A stretch of DNA of 64,000 nucleotides from the NCBI RefSeq assembly GCF_002019795.1, contig NZ_KV917381.1, positions 2,167,210-2,231,209 of the forward strand, written 5' to 3'. Source of the DNA: Bacillus alkalicellulosilyticus. GTDB taxonomy: Bacteria; Bacillota; Bacilli; Bacillales; Bacillaceae_F. The notes beneath the pieces were generated by a model, which made no database searches, was not told the origin of the DNA, and worked only from the letters and a program-made list of their open reading frames with translations. Numbering within the stretch: the first letter of the stretch is position 1; each line of letters opens with the position of its first letter. The position numbers and the translations under genes were made by a program. Of the stretch, positions 7,699-16,089 are shown piece after piece.

Positions 7699-8718
7699 TT
7701 AATCCATATTTACAGGTTCAATCACTTCGAATAAGAATGGATTACCATTTACATATTCTCTTATGTAGGCTTGGGCATATTTTTGTTCATCAATTAAATT
7801 TGCTGTTTCTCTTGGGTCAGAGGCATGATTACAGTAGTTCTCGATCATGAACATGACGAAAAAACATTCAAGTTCCCGAATGTAGTCCGTTTCCAACTTC
7901 CTAATACTCTCGTAACCTTGTATAAACATCCATCGATGCTTCGGCCAAAGTTCCAATATAGTGCCTGCCACATCGTAGAGGTAAAATCCGTATCCACATC
8001 TTCCAAAATCAATCGGATAGGGTTGGTTATCCTTAAATACCATATTACCGGTATGTAGATCAGCATGAATAAGCCCATAGTTTTGATCACTTGGTTGCAT
8101 AGTGGTAAGTTGGGACACAACCTTCTCAGCTGCATCTTGATACAACTTCCATTCCTCTTTGGATAAAAAACGTTCATAATAACGTTCCAACTTAGTCATT
8201 GCCCGTTTAAAACTTTCTACTCCCCATGTAGGTCTTTTAAAATCAGGCGGTGAATTGAAATCATTTGCTGTTGCATGGATCTTAGCCATTAATACGCCCA
8301 TTTTATAAGCATTACTATCCGTAAATTCACCTGTTGCATGTTCACCCTCTATCCACCGCATCATCGTTACAAATGGACGTCTATATCCTATATCTGTTTC
8401 GATGTCCAATACATAATTACCATCACAACTAGCTATCCCTTCTGGTACATTTAAGTCATTCGATTTGTTTAGTGTTTCTAACAGTAGGAGTTCTGAGCGA
8501 ATTTCCTCTTTGCTCAATCGGTCCGAATGAATGCGTAGCAAATAATTGTTATCCGTACTCGTTTCAATTTTATACGTGATCGTATCGGATAATTGGATAA
8601 AGTGAATGCTATCCCATTCTAAGTCATACTGTTGAATTGCTGATAAAGCGACTCTCCTTGCTCTGACTAATAACTCCTGCCGTTCATTATCCGTATCAAA
8701 TCTAAAAAAATCTTTCAT
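7699..8718 (-). CDS. Aminoglycoside-phosphotransferase-fold kinase (APH/SrkA-like)
   Basis: Cytoplasmic small-molecule or protein kinase of 339 aa. Seen: the N-lobe with YLLRIHSD (lysine replaced by the LLR-type motif seen in some family members), the catalytic loop LIHADLHTGNMVF with Asp and Asn near residues 219-224, and the metal-binding PIDFGRCGYG near 236-245. The family includes aminoglycoside kinases, choline and homoserine kinases, and CotS/YtmP-like sporulation proteins. The opening FFRFDTDNERQELLVRARR does not identify a substrate, so antibiotic inactivation should not be assumed. Starts at ATG 8718 behind GGGGGATAG. A GNAT gene lies 52 nt upstream in the same direction, so the two may be cotranscribed. 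Confidence 0.82.
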   Translation of the reverse strand: MKDFFRFDTDNERQELLVRARRVALSAIQQYDLEWDSIHFIQLSDTITYKIETSTDNNYLLRIHSDRLSKEEIRSELLLLETLNKSNDLNVPEGIASCDGNYVLDIETDIGYRRPFVTMMRWIEGEHATGEFTDSNAYKMGVLMAKIHATANDFNSPPDFKRPTWGVESFKRAMTKLERYYERFLSKEEWKLYQDAAEKVVSQLTTMQPSDQNYGLIHADLHTGNMVFKDNQPYPIDFGRCGYGFYLYDVAGTILELWPKHRWMFIQGYESIRKLETDYIRELECFFVMFMIENYCNHASDPRETANLIDEQKYAQAYIREYVNGNPFLFEVIEPVNMD

Positions 8719-8770
8719 TTTTCTATCCCCCTGCTATATTTATATAATGGTAAGAAAATAGGCTAAATCC

Positions 8771-9343
8771 TCATGTTTTTCTTAACACTCTATGTAACCC
8801 GGTGCGTTTTCCAGTATTATTAAAGCGAAAGATGAGTTTATATCCATCGAATGTTTCTCCTTTTTCCTCAATGAAAGCTCCATTCGTGTAATTTGAAATG
8901 GTCTTCCTCCAAAAACTTTGCCCAACTATGTTTTTCTCTAAAGGATTCGTAAACAGCTCCCAGTTTCCAATAAATTGTTCGAATACTAGATTTGCTGCCC
9001 TTTCAGCAATACCTTTGCCCCTAAATGACTGAAGTAAAAAGAAATCACTAACAAAATAGTCAATCCCTTTGTTACAATGAGGCGGGGTCGCTATTCGAAC
9101 AAATCCTGCTGGTATTCCATCAACTAAAATTAAGTAGGGGAATAAGATCTCTGGTTTTTCCCACCATATATTTTGAACGTCATACTGGTCGTTTAATGTT
9201 CGAAAATCGTCACTATCCTCAAAAACGCCATGAACATTTGGTTTATTACCATAATGTCCTGATAAGTCATGTAAGTACAAAGGATATAAATTTTTTATAA
9301 TATATGCTTGATTTTTATCTGTTAATTGAACGTCAATTTTCAT
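8771..9343 (-). CDS. GNAT family N-acetyltransferase
   Basis: Acetyl-CoA-dependent acyltransferase of 190 aa with the GNAT fold. The beta4 strand is PEILFPYLILVDGIPAGFVRI and the acetyl-CoA-binding loop is SFRGKGIAERA (residues about 115-125), matching the Q/R-x-x-G-x-G/A consensus. The region after it (FEQFIGNWEL) matches helix alpha3 and strand beta5. Starts at ATG 9343 with AAAGGAG seven nt upstream. Substrate unknown. It precedes the kinase-fold gene by about 50 nt; together they resemble the small modification genes common in Bacillus chromosomes. Confidence 0.8.
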   Translation of the reverse strand: MKIDVQLTDKNQAYIIKNLYPLYLHDLSGHYGNKPNVHGVFEDSDDFRTLNDQYDVQNIWWEKPEILFPYLILVDGIPAGFVRIATPPHCNKGIDYFVSDFFLLQSFRGKGIAERAANLVFEQFIGNWELFTNPLEKNIVGQSFWRKTISNYTNGAFIEEKGETFDGYKLIFRFNNTGKRTGLHRVLRKT

Positions 9344-9493
9344 AGACTTCTCCTTTCAATTTGACATAAAATCCTATGTAGATTTTTATACAATTGTCAA
9401 ATAATGCATTATAGTTTGTTAAACTTTTAAAGCGCAAATTGTTACTCGGTCGCAATACCTACTAAACTTTTGAAAATTGATAATGTATGCAAA

Positions 9494-9545
9494 AAAAGAT
9501 GCTTTAACCGCTCATACATGGCAGTTAGTAGCATCTTTCGTTTTT
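9494..9545 (-). terminator. Intrinsic terminator downstream of CD3324-like gene
   Basis: AAAGATGCT / AGCATCTTT arms (9495-9503 and 9530-9538) with an interior imperfect pairing and T-runs on both sides, about 80 nt after the stop of 9627-9926. It could serve either strand. Confidence 0.55.
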
Positions 9546-9626
9546 ATAAAACATTAATTCTTTTACTCTACGCTACAAAATTAACTGTAACACAATTACT
9601 ATAAATAGCCCTGTTCAAGAATGTTT

Positions 9627-9926
9627 CTACCTTAAACTTGAGCACGTACTAAAAGCACGCTTCTTCTCTTGGCTAACGATTCTCCGAATACTTGATTCAG
9701 AGAGATAGTTTTCCTTCGCCAATTGCGTAGTGGACACTCCTGACTGATAGCGACAGAAAATAGTTTGGTTTCTTTTATAGATATAGCTTTTCGTCCCGCT
9801 ATTTTCTCCCCAAGCTTTGTGTGATTCTTGTTTCTTCGGTATATAAATATATCCACCATCAATATATTCTTGAATTAACGTAATAAGTTTTTCAGGTAAC
9901 ACATTTTCGGTTTTGTAATATTTCAT
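9627..9926 (-). CDS. CD3324-family HTH protein
   Basis: Small DNA-binding-like protein of 99 aa. The N-terminal part has the family pattern VLPEKLITLIQEYIDGG then YIYIPKK and HKAWGENSG. The C-terminal part is a helix-turn-helix (TTQLAKENYLSESSIRRIV, residues about 68-86) like those of CD3324-type proteins and of Mor/recombinase C-terminal domains. Start ATG 9926 has GGAAGGAG nine nt upstream. Function is unknown; the HTH suggests a role in transcription. The last residues (FSTCSSLR) diverge from the family, which usually ends soon after the HTH. Confidence 0.75.
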   Translation of the reverse strand: MKYYKTENVLPEKLITLIQEYIDGGYIYIPKKQESHKAWGENSGTKSYIYKRNQTIFCRYQSGVSTTQLAKENYLSESSIRRIVSQEKKRAFSTCSSLR

Positions 9927-9961
9927 CGCTTTGCTCCTTCCAAAATGTTCCTTTCAGATAG

Positions 9962-10062
9962 AAACAAAGACTACAAAGCCGGAGACAATGAATCAATATT
10001 ATTCATATGAATTAGGCTCCAAACAAAGTATGGCCTACACGTTTTGTAGTCTTTGTTTGGAG
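9962..10062 (-). repeat. Nested inverted repeats sharing one arm
   Basis: AAACAAAGACTACAAA at 9962-9977 pairs perfectly over 16 bp with 10043-10058, while CTCCAAACAAAG at 10017-10028 pairs perfectly over 12 bp with 10051-10062. The two helices share the same arm and are mutually exclusive. They lie in the leader region of the CD3324-like gene and 182 nt beyond the DinB-like gene's stop. The rest of 9927-10243 shows no gene. Confidence 0.7.
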
Positions 10063-10243
10063 CGAACGGTAAAACTTGCAAAATGCCTTTTCTCCATCAT
10101 TTTGTTTCACCACCCTTAATTTTTTTGAAGTCCCTTTCATTTTCTATTTATTCCACACCCGATTTATTTTTTCCTCCACATCATTAGCTCCAGAAACGAT
10201 TGCTCTTATAGAACAATCGCCCTTTGTCCAACAATTAATACTT

Positions 10244-10705
10244 TTATCTTTTTAGCACTTGCGTCATACTTTTAATTATCCCCATATGTAGACTTTCATG
10301 ATTCATATGGAATACAACCATGTCACCTAATGTTTTCATACCTAAGAAAGGTTCATTAAGTGGTTGATCAAGGTGGCCTTTACACGCTTGTTCAATACTA
10401 ATAGGTTGTTCTTCAAGGTGTGTTATTATCTCATTCATTGACGGAGGTTGTTCTGCCCAAGTTTCTGGTTTACTCCCACTAGGAAATAGTAAGTGATATG
10501 ATAGAGGCATTTGCCTCTCCTTATTGACTGATGGAAACATTGTGTGATCCCATCCTACTAAAATATGACCAGCATTCCAGCGTATACTGTTATTATGACC
10601 TTTTGGAATTCGGTCTGTAAGGTCTTCAGGAATTGTTCTAAGAAACTCAACAGTCCAATTACGCCACAACTTCATCTGTTCAAATAGTTGTTCTTCTCTC
10701 ATCAT
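10244..10705 (-). CDS. DinB-like metal-binding protein
   Basis: Four-helix-bundle protein of 153 aa in the DinB/YfiT-like superfamily, whose members bind a divalent metal and include bacillithiol S-transferases. Candidate metal ligands are the histidine in WNAGHIL (about residue 47) and the pair in HMNHESLHMG (about 134-142), spaced as in the family. The segment TLGDMVVFHMNHE fits the last helix. Starts at ATG 10705 after AGGGAGAG. In Bacillaceae some relatives (BstA) transfer bacillithiol to electrophiles, which would suit a detoxification role, but the substrate cannot be read from the sequence. Confidence 0.8.
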   Translation of the reverse strand: MMREEQLFEQMKLWRNWTVEFLRTIPEDLTDRIPKGHNNSIRWNAGHILVGWDHTMFPSVNKERQMPLSYHLLFPSGSKPETWAEQPPSMNEIITHLEEQPISIEQACKGHLDQPLNEPFLGMKTLGDMVVFHMNHESLHMGIIKSMTQVLKR

Positions 10706-10785
10706 TCTTCTCTCCCTTACTTCCTATTCGTAATCATCAATAAAAATCAAAAACTCCAATGTGAAAGAGTGGAAATAGAACAAAA

Positions 10786-10815
10786 ACAAACACCTTTTTA
10801 TTTTACAGTGTTTGT
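10786..10815 (-). terminator. Possible intrinsic terminator
   Basis: ACAAACAC / GTGTTTGT 8-bp stem with a 14-nt loop followed by TTTTTGTT on the minus strand, about 195 nt after the VanZ-like gene. The stretch 10816-11010 shows no gene. Confidence 0.5.
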
Positions 10816-11010
10816 TGCTCTACTAAACTATCTTCCTCGTTAGCACCACAACAGCAGCGTCAACTTATTTCACGATGTACGTAAAACTTGATAAAAATAT
10901 CCGTTCAATTCAATTACCATATAATCACGCTGGTTGCTAATCCGCTTATAGCTTAATTTTTCCTTGAAGTATTGCATCCGTTAGTTTAAAAGATTCTAGA
11001 CAGTGTTTTC

Positions 11011-11616
11011 TCAGGAATACCCATTAGAAGGAAATCTATTAATTAATCTAGTTTTTCTAAACATAGGTATAATTTTATTTATGATAAAATATCCAAGCAT
11101 ACACCCAATTGTATTTAATAAAACATCATCTATATCCACTGTACGGTGATTGTAACCTAAAACACCAACTATGCCTTGAAAAACTTCAATTGTTAGAGTT
11201 ACTAAACAGGCAAACAATAAAACCTTTTTATAACTTAAGCGTTTATTAATAATGAAAGGTAGGTATAAACCTAAAGGAAATAATAATATAAGGTTTCCAC
11301 CATTTTGCCAAATGGATTGTATCATCCCCACATTAAACGATCCGATAATACTATAAAATGGAATAATATTAATATTTACCTCGTGTGAAACAATACTTTT
11401 GGCTTCCTCTGTGAACATAAAATCAAGCGGGAAAATAGTCAAATTAATTACGTTCAATAAGTAAAATAAAAAAGTAGTATAAACCAACAAATTAAACCAT
11501 TTCCATTGTTTTCGATTTCTTATAACATAGATAATGACAAAAATAGCTATCAATATTATTTGTATAGGTAATTTTAAACTTATACTTACTCCCTGGATAA
11601 TATTCGTTTCTTCCAT
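11011..11616 (-). CDS. VanZ-like membrane protein
   Basis: Membrane protein of about 201 aa with four to five hydrophobic segments (about residues 15-35, 45-65, 100-120, 130-155 and 170-185). The VanZ signature is visible in the NIIPFYSIIG stretch before the third segment and in LTIEVFQGIVGV...RTVDIDDVLLNTIGCMLGY, with the acidic D-x-D-D at the start of the last helix. VanZ gives low-level teicoplanin resistance in vanA clusters, but most chromosomal homologues have no known role. Start ATG 11616 (MEETN) is preferred, with AGGTG upstream; a GTG at 11628 overlaps that site. Confidence 0.82.
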   Translation of the reverse strand: MEETNIIQGVSISLKLPIQIILIAIFVIIYVIRNRKQWKWFNLLVYTTFLFYLLNVINLTIFPLDFMFTEEAKSIVSHEVNINIIPFYSIIGSFNVGMIQSIWQNGGNLILLFPLGLYLPFIINKRLSYKKVLLFACLVTLTIEVFQGIVGVLGYNHRTVDIDDVLLNTIGCMLGYFIINKIIPMFRKTRLINRFPSNGYS

Positions 11617-11732
11617 AAAGATAATCACACCTACTTTAAAAAAGTAACATAATTAATGAATCATTTTTCCATTTTTCTATACCTCTTCTTAAACTCTACT
11701 TCCTCATTAGTTGAATAAAGATTTATCTACTA

Positions 11733-12923
11733 CTAATTCGCTTTAAAATTATAAAGTGGTTTCATAATATGATTGATTTCAACGGCGTCTCCTACATTAT
11801 CCACGATTTCTTCGATTGGCTTGTAAGCCATAGGGGATTCATCAAGTGTGCTTTCTGTGACTGATGTACTCCAGATTCCATTCATCGTCTCTTTAAAATC
11901 ATCTATACGTAACGTTTGTTTTGCTTTTGAACGGCTTAGTATTCTTCCGGCTCCATGTGGGCCAGAATAGTTCCAATCTGGATTTCCTTTTCCAGTCGCA
12001 ATAATGCTTCCATCCCTCATATTAATAGGGATGATGACTCGTTCTCCTTTTTGTGCTGAAATAGCCCCTTTTCGAAGAATCATATTCTCTATATCAATAT
12101 AGTTATGAATCGTAGTGAAACCATCGACTATCTTCCAGTTCATATGCGTTACAATTTCATCTACCATTGCCTTTCGGTTATATGTAGCATAAACCTGAGC
12201 AATTTTCATATCATTCATATAATCTTCAAAGGATTGTCCTTGTAAATATGCTAAGTCTTTGTTGATTTTTGGACTTGTAATATTATTTAATGCTTCTGGA
12301 ATTTCGACAGTTTTGCCTTCTGCTTTTAATTTTGCAATCAGTTCATTTTTCTCTTGCCTGATGTCCATTAACTCATCGTATGCTCGATTTTGATAATACT
12401 CTGCTATTTGTTTTCCTAGATTACGAGAACCAGAGTGGATGACAAGAACGATTTGGTCATTAAGTTCATTGATTTCAATAAAATGATTTCCTCCACCAAG
12501 TGTTCCAATAGAGTCCCTTGCTCTATCTTCTTTAAAAGGAGCACGCACCTCTGAAAACGAAATATGTTTCTCAAAGCGATGACGTTTCGCGTTACTTCTT
12601 GTACTAAAGCCAAACGGAACATGCTTTCGGATGACATCATCCAATTGCTCAAAGCTAACCTCATTTTTATGCTTTTCTATAATGGCCACTTCCATGCCGC
12701 ACCCAATATCAACTCCGACTAGATTTGGAACGATTTTATCTTGTATTGTCATCGTTGTACCAATTGTACAACCGGCACCTGCATGTGTATCAGGCATGAT
12801 TCGAATTTGACTATCCTTAGCGAATTCTTGGTTACATAGCTCGATAATTTGATTCATAGCCGTTTTTTCTACATTGTCAGTGAAAACTTTCGCTTGATTG
12901 TATTTTCCAACTAACTCTATCAT
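11733..12923 (-). CDS. rtcB: RtcB family RNA ligase
   Basis: GTP- and Mn(II)-dependent 3'-5' RNA ligase that joins 2',3'-cyclic-phosphate or 3'-phosphate ends to 5'-OH ends, used in RNA repair. Length is 396 aa, the short bacterial form. Metal and catalytic residues seen: the cysteine in VGVDIGCGM, GGGNHFIEI, the histidine in VIHSGSRNLG, and the guanylylated histidine in GPHGAGRILSRS. Start ATG 12923 (MIELVGKYN) has GGGG nine nt upstream; a TTG at 12932 is possible. No archease or RtcA gene is next to it. It lies downstream of the sulfur cluster, but a terminator separates them. Confidence 0.92.
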   Translation of the reverse strand: MIELVGKYNQAKVFTDNVEKTAMNQIIELCNQEFAKDSQIRIMPDTHAGAGCTIGTTMTIQDKIVPNLVGVDIGCGMEVAIIEKHKNEVSFEQLDDVIRKHVPFGFSTRSNAKRHRFEKHISFSEVRAPFKEDRARDSIGTLGGGNHFIEINELNDQIVLVIHSGSRNLGKQIAEYYQNRAYDELMDIRQEKNELIAKLKAEGKTVEIPEALNNITSPKINKDLAYLQGQSFEDYMNDMKIAQVYATYNRKAMVDEIVTHMNWKIVDGFTTIHNYIDIENMILRKGAISAQKGERVIIPINMRDGSIIATGKGNPDWNYSGPHGAGRILSRSKAKQTLRIDDFKETMNGIWSTSVTESTLDESPMAYKPIEEIVDNVGDAVEINHIMKPLYNFKAN

Positions 12924-13027
12924 TTCTGGCAACCCCTTTTTACCTAAACTTAACCAGCTGTTACCTATTTTGATTATACTTGTTTTTACATAATGTGGAT
13001 ATATTTAAATTACGTGAATACAAAGAA

Positions 13028-13063
13028 GCCGAAACAAAGGATGTTTCCTGCCTTTGTTTCGGC
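13028..13063 (-). terminator. Strong terminator ending the sulfur operon
   Basis: Perfect 13-bp stem GCCGAAACAAAGG / CCTTTGTTTCGGC with a 10-nt loop, 7 nt after the stop of the TusA gene. The minus-strand tail TTCTTTG is U-rich but broken. Confidence 0.85.
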
Positions 13064-13069
13064 CACAAT

Positions 13070-13324
13070 TTAACTGATTACTTTATACTTCAATCTCTTA
13101 TTTTTTTTTAGCCAAAATATAAACAAACCGGCGGCTTCTTCTTGTGCTAAAAGGTCATGACCTTGTGATTTGGCCCATGCGGCTAGATCACTTTTTGCTC
13201 CTTTATCTGTTGCGTGAATTTCTAAGATTTGTCCTGCTTCGAGATCTAGCATGGCTTTTTTAGTTTTAACAATTGGCATCGGACATGCTAGCCCTTTCGT
13301 ATCAACTACTCTATCTGATTTCAT
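13070..13324 (-). CDS. TusA-family sulfurtransferase
   Basis: Persulfide carrier of 84 aa with the TusA/SirA two-layer fold. The catalytic motif is GLACPMPIVKTKKAM, where Cys14 would carry the persulfide. The C-terminal part has KGAKSDLAAWAKSQGH, typical of the family. Starts at ATG 13324 with AGGGGGAAG upstream. It lies 22 nt after the MBL-rhodanese gene and is the last gene of the run of sulfur genes on the minus strand, so it likely accepts or delivers sulfane sulfur among the rhodaneses encoded upstream. Confidence 0.9.
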   Translation of the reverse strand: MKSDRVVDTKGLACPMPIVKTKKAMLDLEAGQILEIHATDKGAKSDLAAWAKSQGHDLLAQEEAAGLFIFWLKKNKRLKYKVIS

Positions 13325-13345
13325 TGTTCTTCCCCCTAATCTTTT

Positions 13346-14473
13346 TTATCTAACGGCACATCGGTTTGGACCGATTTCCATTTCTCGTTGTGTTTCCTCA
13401 TCTGTTGTGAATTTTCCCATATTAATTTGTCGTATTTCTTGATAGGCATTGGGTTGAGGTGGTAAATCTTCAGTAACAACTTTTCTAAATTGATTTTCAT
13501 CATTTATATTTAAACCATGGTTTTTACTAAATAATGTACCTAACTTCCTGGATACACTTCCATCATGGTTTAATTCTTTACTACCCATGAAGTGTGCAGG
13601 TAATACGAGTAATTCTTTTGAAAGCTCTCTATAACGGATATAAAGGGACTCTCGTAAATCATTTACCCAGTCATCTGCCATCCCAGCTAAATCAGGACGT
13701 CCAATAGAATCAATAAATAATATATCACCTGTTAATAAATAGTGATTATCTATGATAAAAGAAGTTGACCCAATAGTGTGACCTGGTGAGTACAGAGCTT
13801 CCATCGTTATTGATGAATGACCAACATCTATTGCGATTCCATTTTCTATTGGTTGATACTCAAATTCAACTTCTTCCGCATCCTTTGGAGGCAACCAATA
13901 CGTTGCTCCTGTTAATGCTGAGATTTCCCTTCCACCAGATATATGGTCCGCATGTAAATGTGTATCAAAAACTTGCGTAATTGTCGCTCCAACTTTTTTA
14001 GCAAATTCAATATATACGTCTACCATACGGGTTGCATCTACAATAGCCGCTTCACCGTTAGAGATGATCATATACGAAAGGCATCCTTTACCATGGCGAA
14101 CAAACTGAAATAATTCCCCACCATTAGTCAATGTTCCGATTCTTACTGGCTGTAAATATTCACTCCATGCCTTCATTCCACCCTCAAGATAAAAAACTGA
14201 CAGTTCCGCATCTGATAGCATATCAGCTATCATTATCGAAGAACCCTCTTTAGCACAAACCACTAGCACGTCTTTTGTAGTGGGGATGAGGTCAAGTATC
14301 GTCTCTACCCCAACAAGTAATTCAAAATATGGAATGTTAACATATTCAAATGCTTCACCTTCAATTTTCCAATCAGTGAAGTCATTTTCATTGCGAATAT
14401 CTAAAATAAATAATGGTTTTTTTTCAATAACTTTTAAAGCTACCTCTTTGGAACTCATTGCACTTACTGTCAT
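13346..14473 (-). CDS. Rhodanese-metallo-beta-lactamase fusion (persulfide dioxygenase-like)
   Basis: Fusion of an N-terminal rhodanese domain (about residues 5-110, active Cys in VVCAKEGSS) to a C-terminal metallo-beta-lactamase domain (about 115-345). Metal ligands: HLHADH, the histidine in YSPGHTIGS, the aspartate in LLTGDILF and the histidine in LPAHFMG. Persulfide dioxygenases of this type oxidise glutathione, bacillithiol or CoA persulfide to sulfite; the rhodanese then makes thiosulfate. CstB of Staphylococcus has related domains in the other order. Start ATG 14473 is preferred; GTG 14476 is possible. A CstR-type site overlaps the upstream region at 14479-14494. Confidence 0.88.
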   Translation of the reverse strand: MTVSAMSSKEVALKVIEKKPLFILDIRNENDFTDWKIEGEAFEYVNIPYFELLVGVETILDLIPTTKDVLVVCAKEGSSIMIADMLSDAELSVFYLEGGMKAWSEYLQPVRIGTLTNGGELFQFVRHGKGCLSYMIISNGEAAIVDATRMVDVYIEFAKKVGATITQVFDTHLHADHISGGREISALTGATYWLPPKDAEEVEFEYQPIENGIAIDVGHSSITMEALYSPGHTIGSTSFIIDNHYLLTGDILFIDSIGRPDLAGMADDWVNDLRESLYIRYRELSKELLVLPAHFMGSKELNHDGSVSRKLGTLFSKNHGLNINDENQFRKVVTEDLPPQPNAYQEIRQINMGKFTTDEETQREMEIGPNRCAVR

Positions 14474-14478
14474 CACAC

Positions 14479-14494
14479 ATACCCCCTATAGTAT
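14479..14494. promoter_or_regulatory. Candidate CstR operator before MBL-rhodanese gene
   Basis: ATACCCCCTATAGTAT, a near-palindrome matching the other three sites in this region. It lies directly upstream of the start and contains the Shine-Dalgarno sequence, so the match is partly confounded. Confidence 0.5.
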
Positions 14495-14513
14495 TGTTTT
14501 AGCTAAAAATTTT

Positions 14514-15095
14514 TTATATATTCCACTCATTCATACCAGGCAGAACATTAAACACTTGTTTAAATCCTGCTTCAGTTAATGCTAGAGCAGCTAAATCACT
14601 TCGATTTCCTGTCCGACAAATAACATATATGGGTTTCTCTCGTCGCAATTTATCTAAGTGTTTGTCCATTTCTCCTAGTGGAATGGATTGTGAACGTGGG
14701 ATATGATGAAATACATACTCAGCTGTTTCACGAACGTCAACTAGTATAACTTCATCATCATTATTTAGCTTAGCTTGTAACTGTTCGTTACTTACGACAT
14801 GTGGGTGTTTTTTTTCAAGTGCTTCTTCTCCACTTGCCTTTCTAATATAATGAAATAATACTTCTTTATCCTCAATTGTACCTAAATAGAAATGACCTGA
14901 GCTTGTGGCCCAAGCTTTTACATCGGCGGTTGAGCCTCTATCAGTCGCTTGAACTTCTAATACTTTTCCTTGTTCAAGTTCACTCATTGCCTTCTTAGTC
15001 CTTACAATTGGCAACGGGCAAGCAAGACCTTTTGCATCTACAGTTTGATCGAAGGTAATGTTTTTTATGTCAACGCTTCTATTATTTAACTCCAT
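14514..15095 (-). CDS. TusA-rhodanese fusion sulfurtransferase
   Basis: Fused sulfur carrier of 193 aa. An N-terminal TusA-like domain (about 15-90) has GLACPLPIVRTKKAM with the persulfide cysteine. A C-terminal rhodanese domain (about 100-190) has VDVRETAEYVFHHIP and the active loop ICRTGNRS. The fusion would let sulfur pass between two cysteine sites within one chain, like the domain arrangements in CstA. It overlaps the preceding rhodanese gene by 10 nt, suggesting translational coupling. ATG 15095 has AAGGTGG eleven nt upstream. Downstream, the MBL-rhodanese gene starts 40 nt later. Confidence 0.9.
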   Translation of the reverse strand: MELNNRSVDIKNITFDQTVDAKGLACPLPIVRTKKAMSELEQGKVLEVQATDRGSTADVKAWATSSGHFYLGTIEDKEVLFHYIRKASGEEALEKKHPHVVSNEQLQAKLNNDDEVILVDVRETAEYVFHHIPRSQSIPLGEMDKHLDKLRREKPIYVICRTGNRSDLAALALTEAGFKQVFNVLPGMNEWNI

Positions 15096-15448
15096 TTACT
15101 AATGCCACCTTTAACATTTGATATCTTTTGGAATCCTAACTTTTTCAATACTTTTGTCGCCTTGTTACTTCGCATCCCACTTTGACAAATGACAACTGTT
15201 TCTACCTCTTTTGATAGTTGGTTTGCTTTTTTCGTGAGTTCATGAAGAGGTACATTCATAAAGCTTGGAATGTGAAATTGGTTGAACTCATTTCTAGTTC
15301 TCACATCAATAAATTTAACGTTCTTTTCGGATAATTTCTTTTTAAGTTCTACTGTATTAATTTGTACAACACCTATAGTTGGGACGAGTCTGTTAAAAAG
15401 AAACCAAGTTACTAGTAGGATTATTGCAAGGTTGATGATAAATTCCAT
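15086..15448 (-). CDS. Membrane-anchored rhodanese
   Basis: Single-domain sulfurtransferase of 120 aa with an N-terminal transmembrane segment (about residues 3-22, FIINLAIILLVTWFLF). The rhodanese domain follows, with FIDVRTRNEFNQFHIP and the active-site loop ICQSGMRSN (Cys near residue 88). The topology would place the domain in the cytoplasm or outside depending on orientation; the sequence alone does not settle this. ATG 15448 is preceded by AAAGGGGG. Its end overlaps the TusA-rhodanese gene, and it lies 24 nt after the DsrE gene. Confidence 0.88.
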   Translation of the reverse strand: MEFIINLAIILLVTWFLFNRLVPTIGVVQINTVELKKKLSEKNVKFIDVRTRNEFNQFHIPSFMNVPLHELTKKANQLSKEVETVVICQSGMRSNKATKVLKKLGFQKISNVKGGISKWS

Positions 15449-15472
15449 GTTGGTACCCCCTTTGGTATATTG

Positions 15473-15955
15473 CTAGATAAATAGATTAACATTTCCTTCT
15501 TCGGCATCGCCAAGATATGCGGCGACTCCAGCATACTCAAGACCATCAATTAGTTCTTCTTGCTTAAGGCCGAGTAAATCCATCGTCATTGTACAAGCTA
15601 CAAGTTTGACGCCTTGTTCTTTTGCCATTTCGATTAAATCTGGTAAAGGCATCGCATTATGCTTTTTCATTACTTGTTTGATCATCTTAGGTCCCATTCC
15701 AGCGAAGTTCATTTTAGATAACCCCATCTTATCTGCACCATGTGGCATCATCTTTGCAAACATTTTTTCTAAAAAGTTCTTTTTAACAGGTACATGTTCT
15801 TCTTTTCTAAATGCATTCAACCCCCAAAAAGTTGAAAATATCGTAACCTCATGGTCATAGGCCGCAGCACCATTTGCAATGATAAAAGCCGCCATTGCTT
15901 TATCATAATCTCCACTAAATAATATAATTGTTGTTTTCTTTTTTCCTGACATCAT
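15473..15955 (-). CDS. DsrE/DsrF/DrsH-like sulfur-relay protein
   Basis: Protein of 160 aa of the DsrE2/peroxiredoxin-like family, which carries persulfide on a conserved cysteine. Seen: TTIILFSGDYDKAMAAFIIANGAA at the start, FSTFWGLNAFRK near residue 40-52, the conserved cysteine in LVACTMTMDLLG near 118, and a C-terminal GVAAYLGDA. Start ATG 15955 is chosen from AAAGGAGCGAAT; an upstream extension to 16000 would cover the candidate operator. It follows cstR by about 135 nt, with its own CstR-like site, so it probably begins a second transcript in the regulon. Confidence 0.88.
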   Translation of the reverse strand: MMSGKKKTTIILFSGDYDKAMAAFIIANGAAAYDHEVTIFSTFWGLNAFRKEEHVPVKKNFLEKMFAKMMPHGADKMGLSKMNFAGMGPKMIKQVMKKHNAMPLPDLIEMAKEQGVKLVACTMTMDLLGLKQEELIDGLEYAGVAAYLGDAEEGNVNLFI

Positions 15956-15976
15956 ATTCGCTCCTTTTATTATACA

Positions 15977-15994
15977 TATACCCGTACCTGTATA
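15977..15994. promoter_or_regulatory. Candidate CstR operator before DsrE gene
   Basis: TATACCCGTACCTGTATA, an imperfect palindrome with the ATACCC...GGTAT-type half sites of CsoR/CstR operators, 22 nt upstream of the DsrE start. Confidence 0.6.
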
Positions 15995-16089
15995 ATTCAT
16001 GATAAATTTTTTTTCTTACACTTAGGGATATAGTCAATGGTTGAATTATTGTTTCTTACAAGGAACAGGGATTAACTTGTAACCCCTGG

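Noticed and set aside
7699-8718. Second antibiotic phosphotransferase
   Set aside because: It has the APH fold, but no features specific to aminoglycoside or macrolide kinases and no inducible leader; the fold is also shared by housekeeping kinases.
15455-15472. Fifth CstR-like site upstream of the 120-aa rhodanese
   Set aside because: The match TATACCAAAGGGGGTACC is explained by the Shine-Dalgarno sequence and is less symmetric than the four listed sites.
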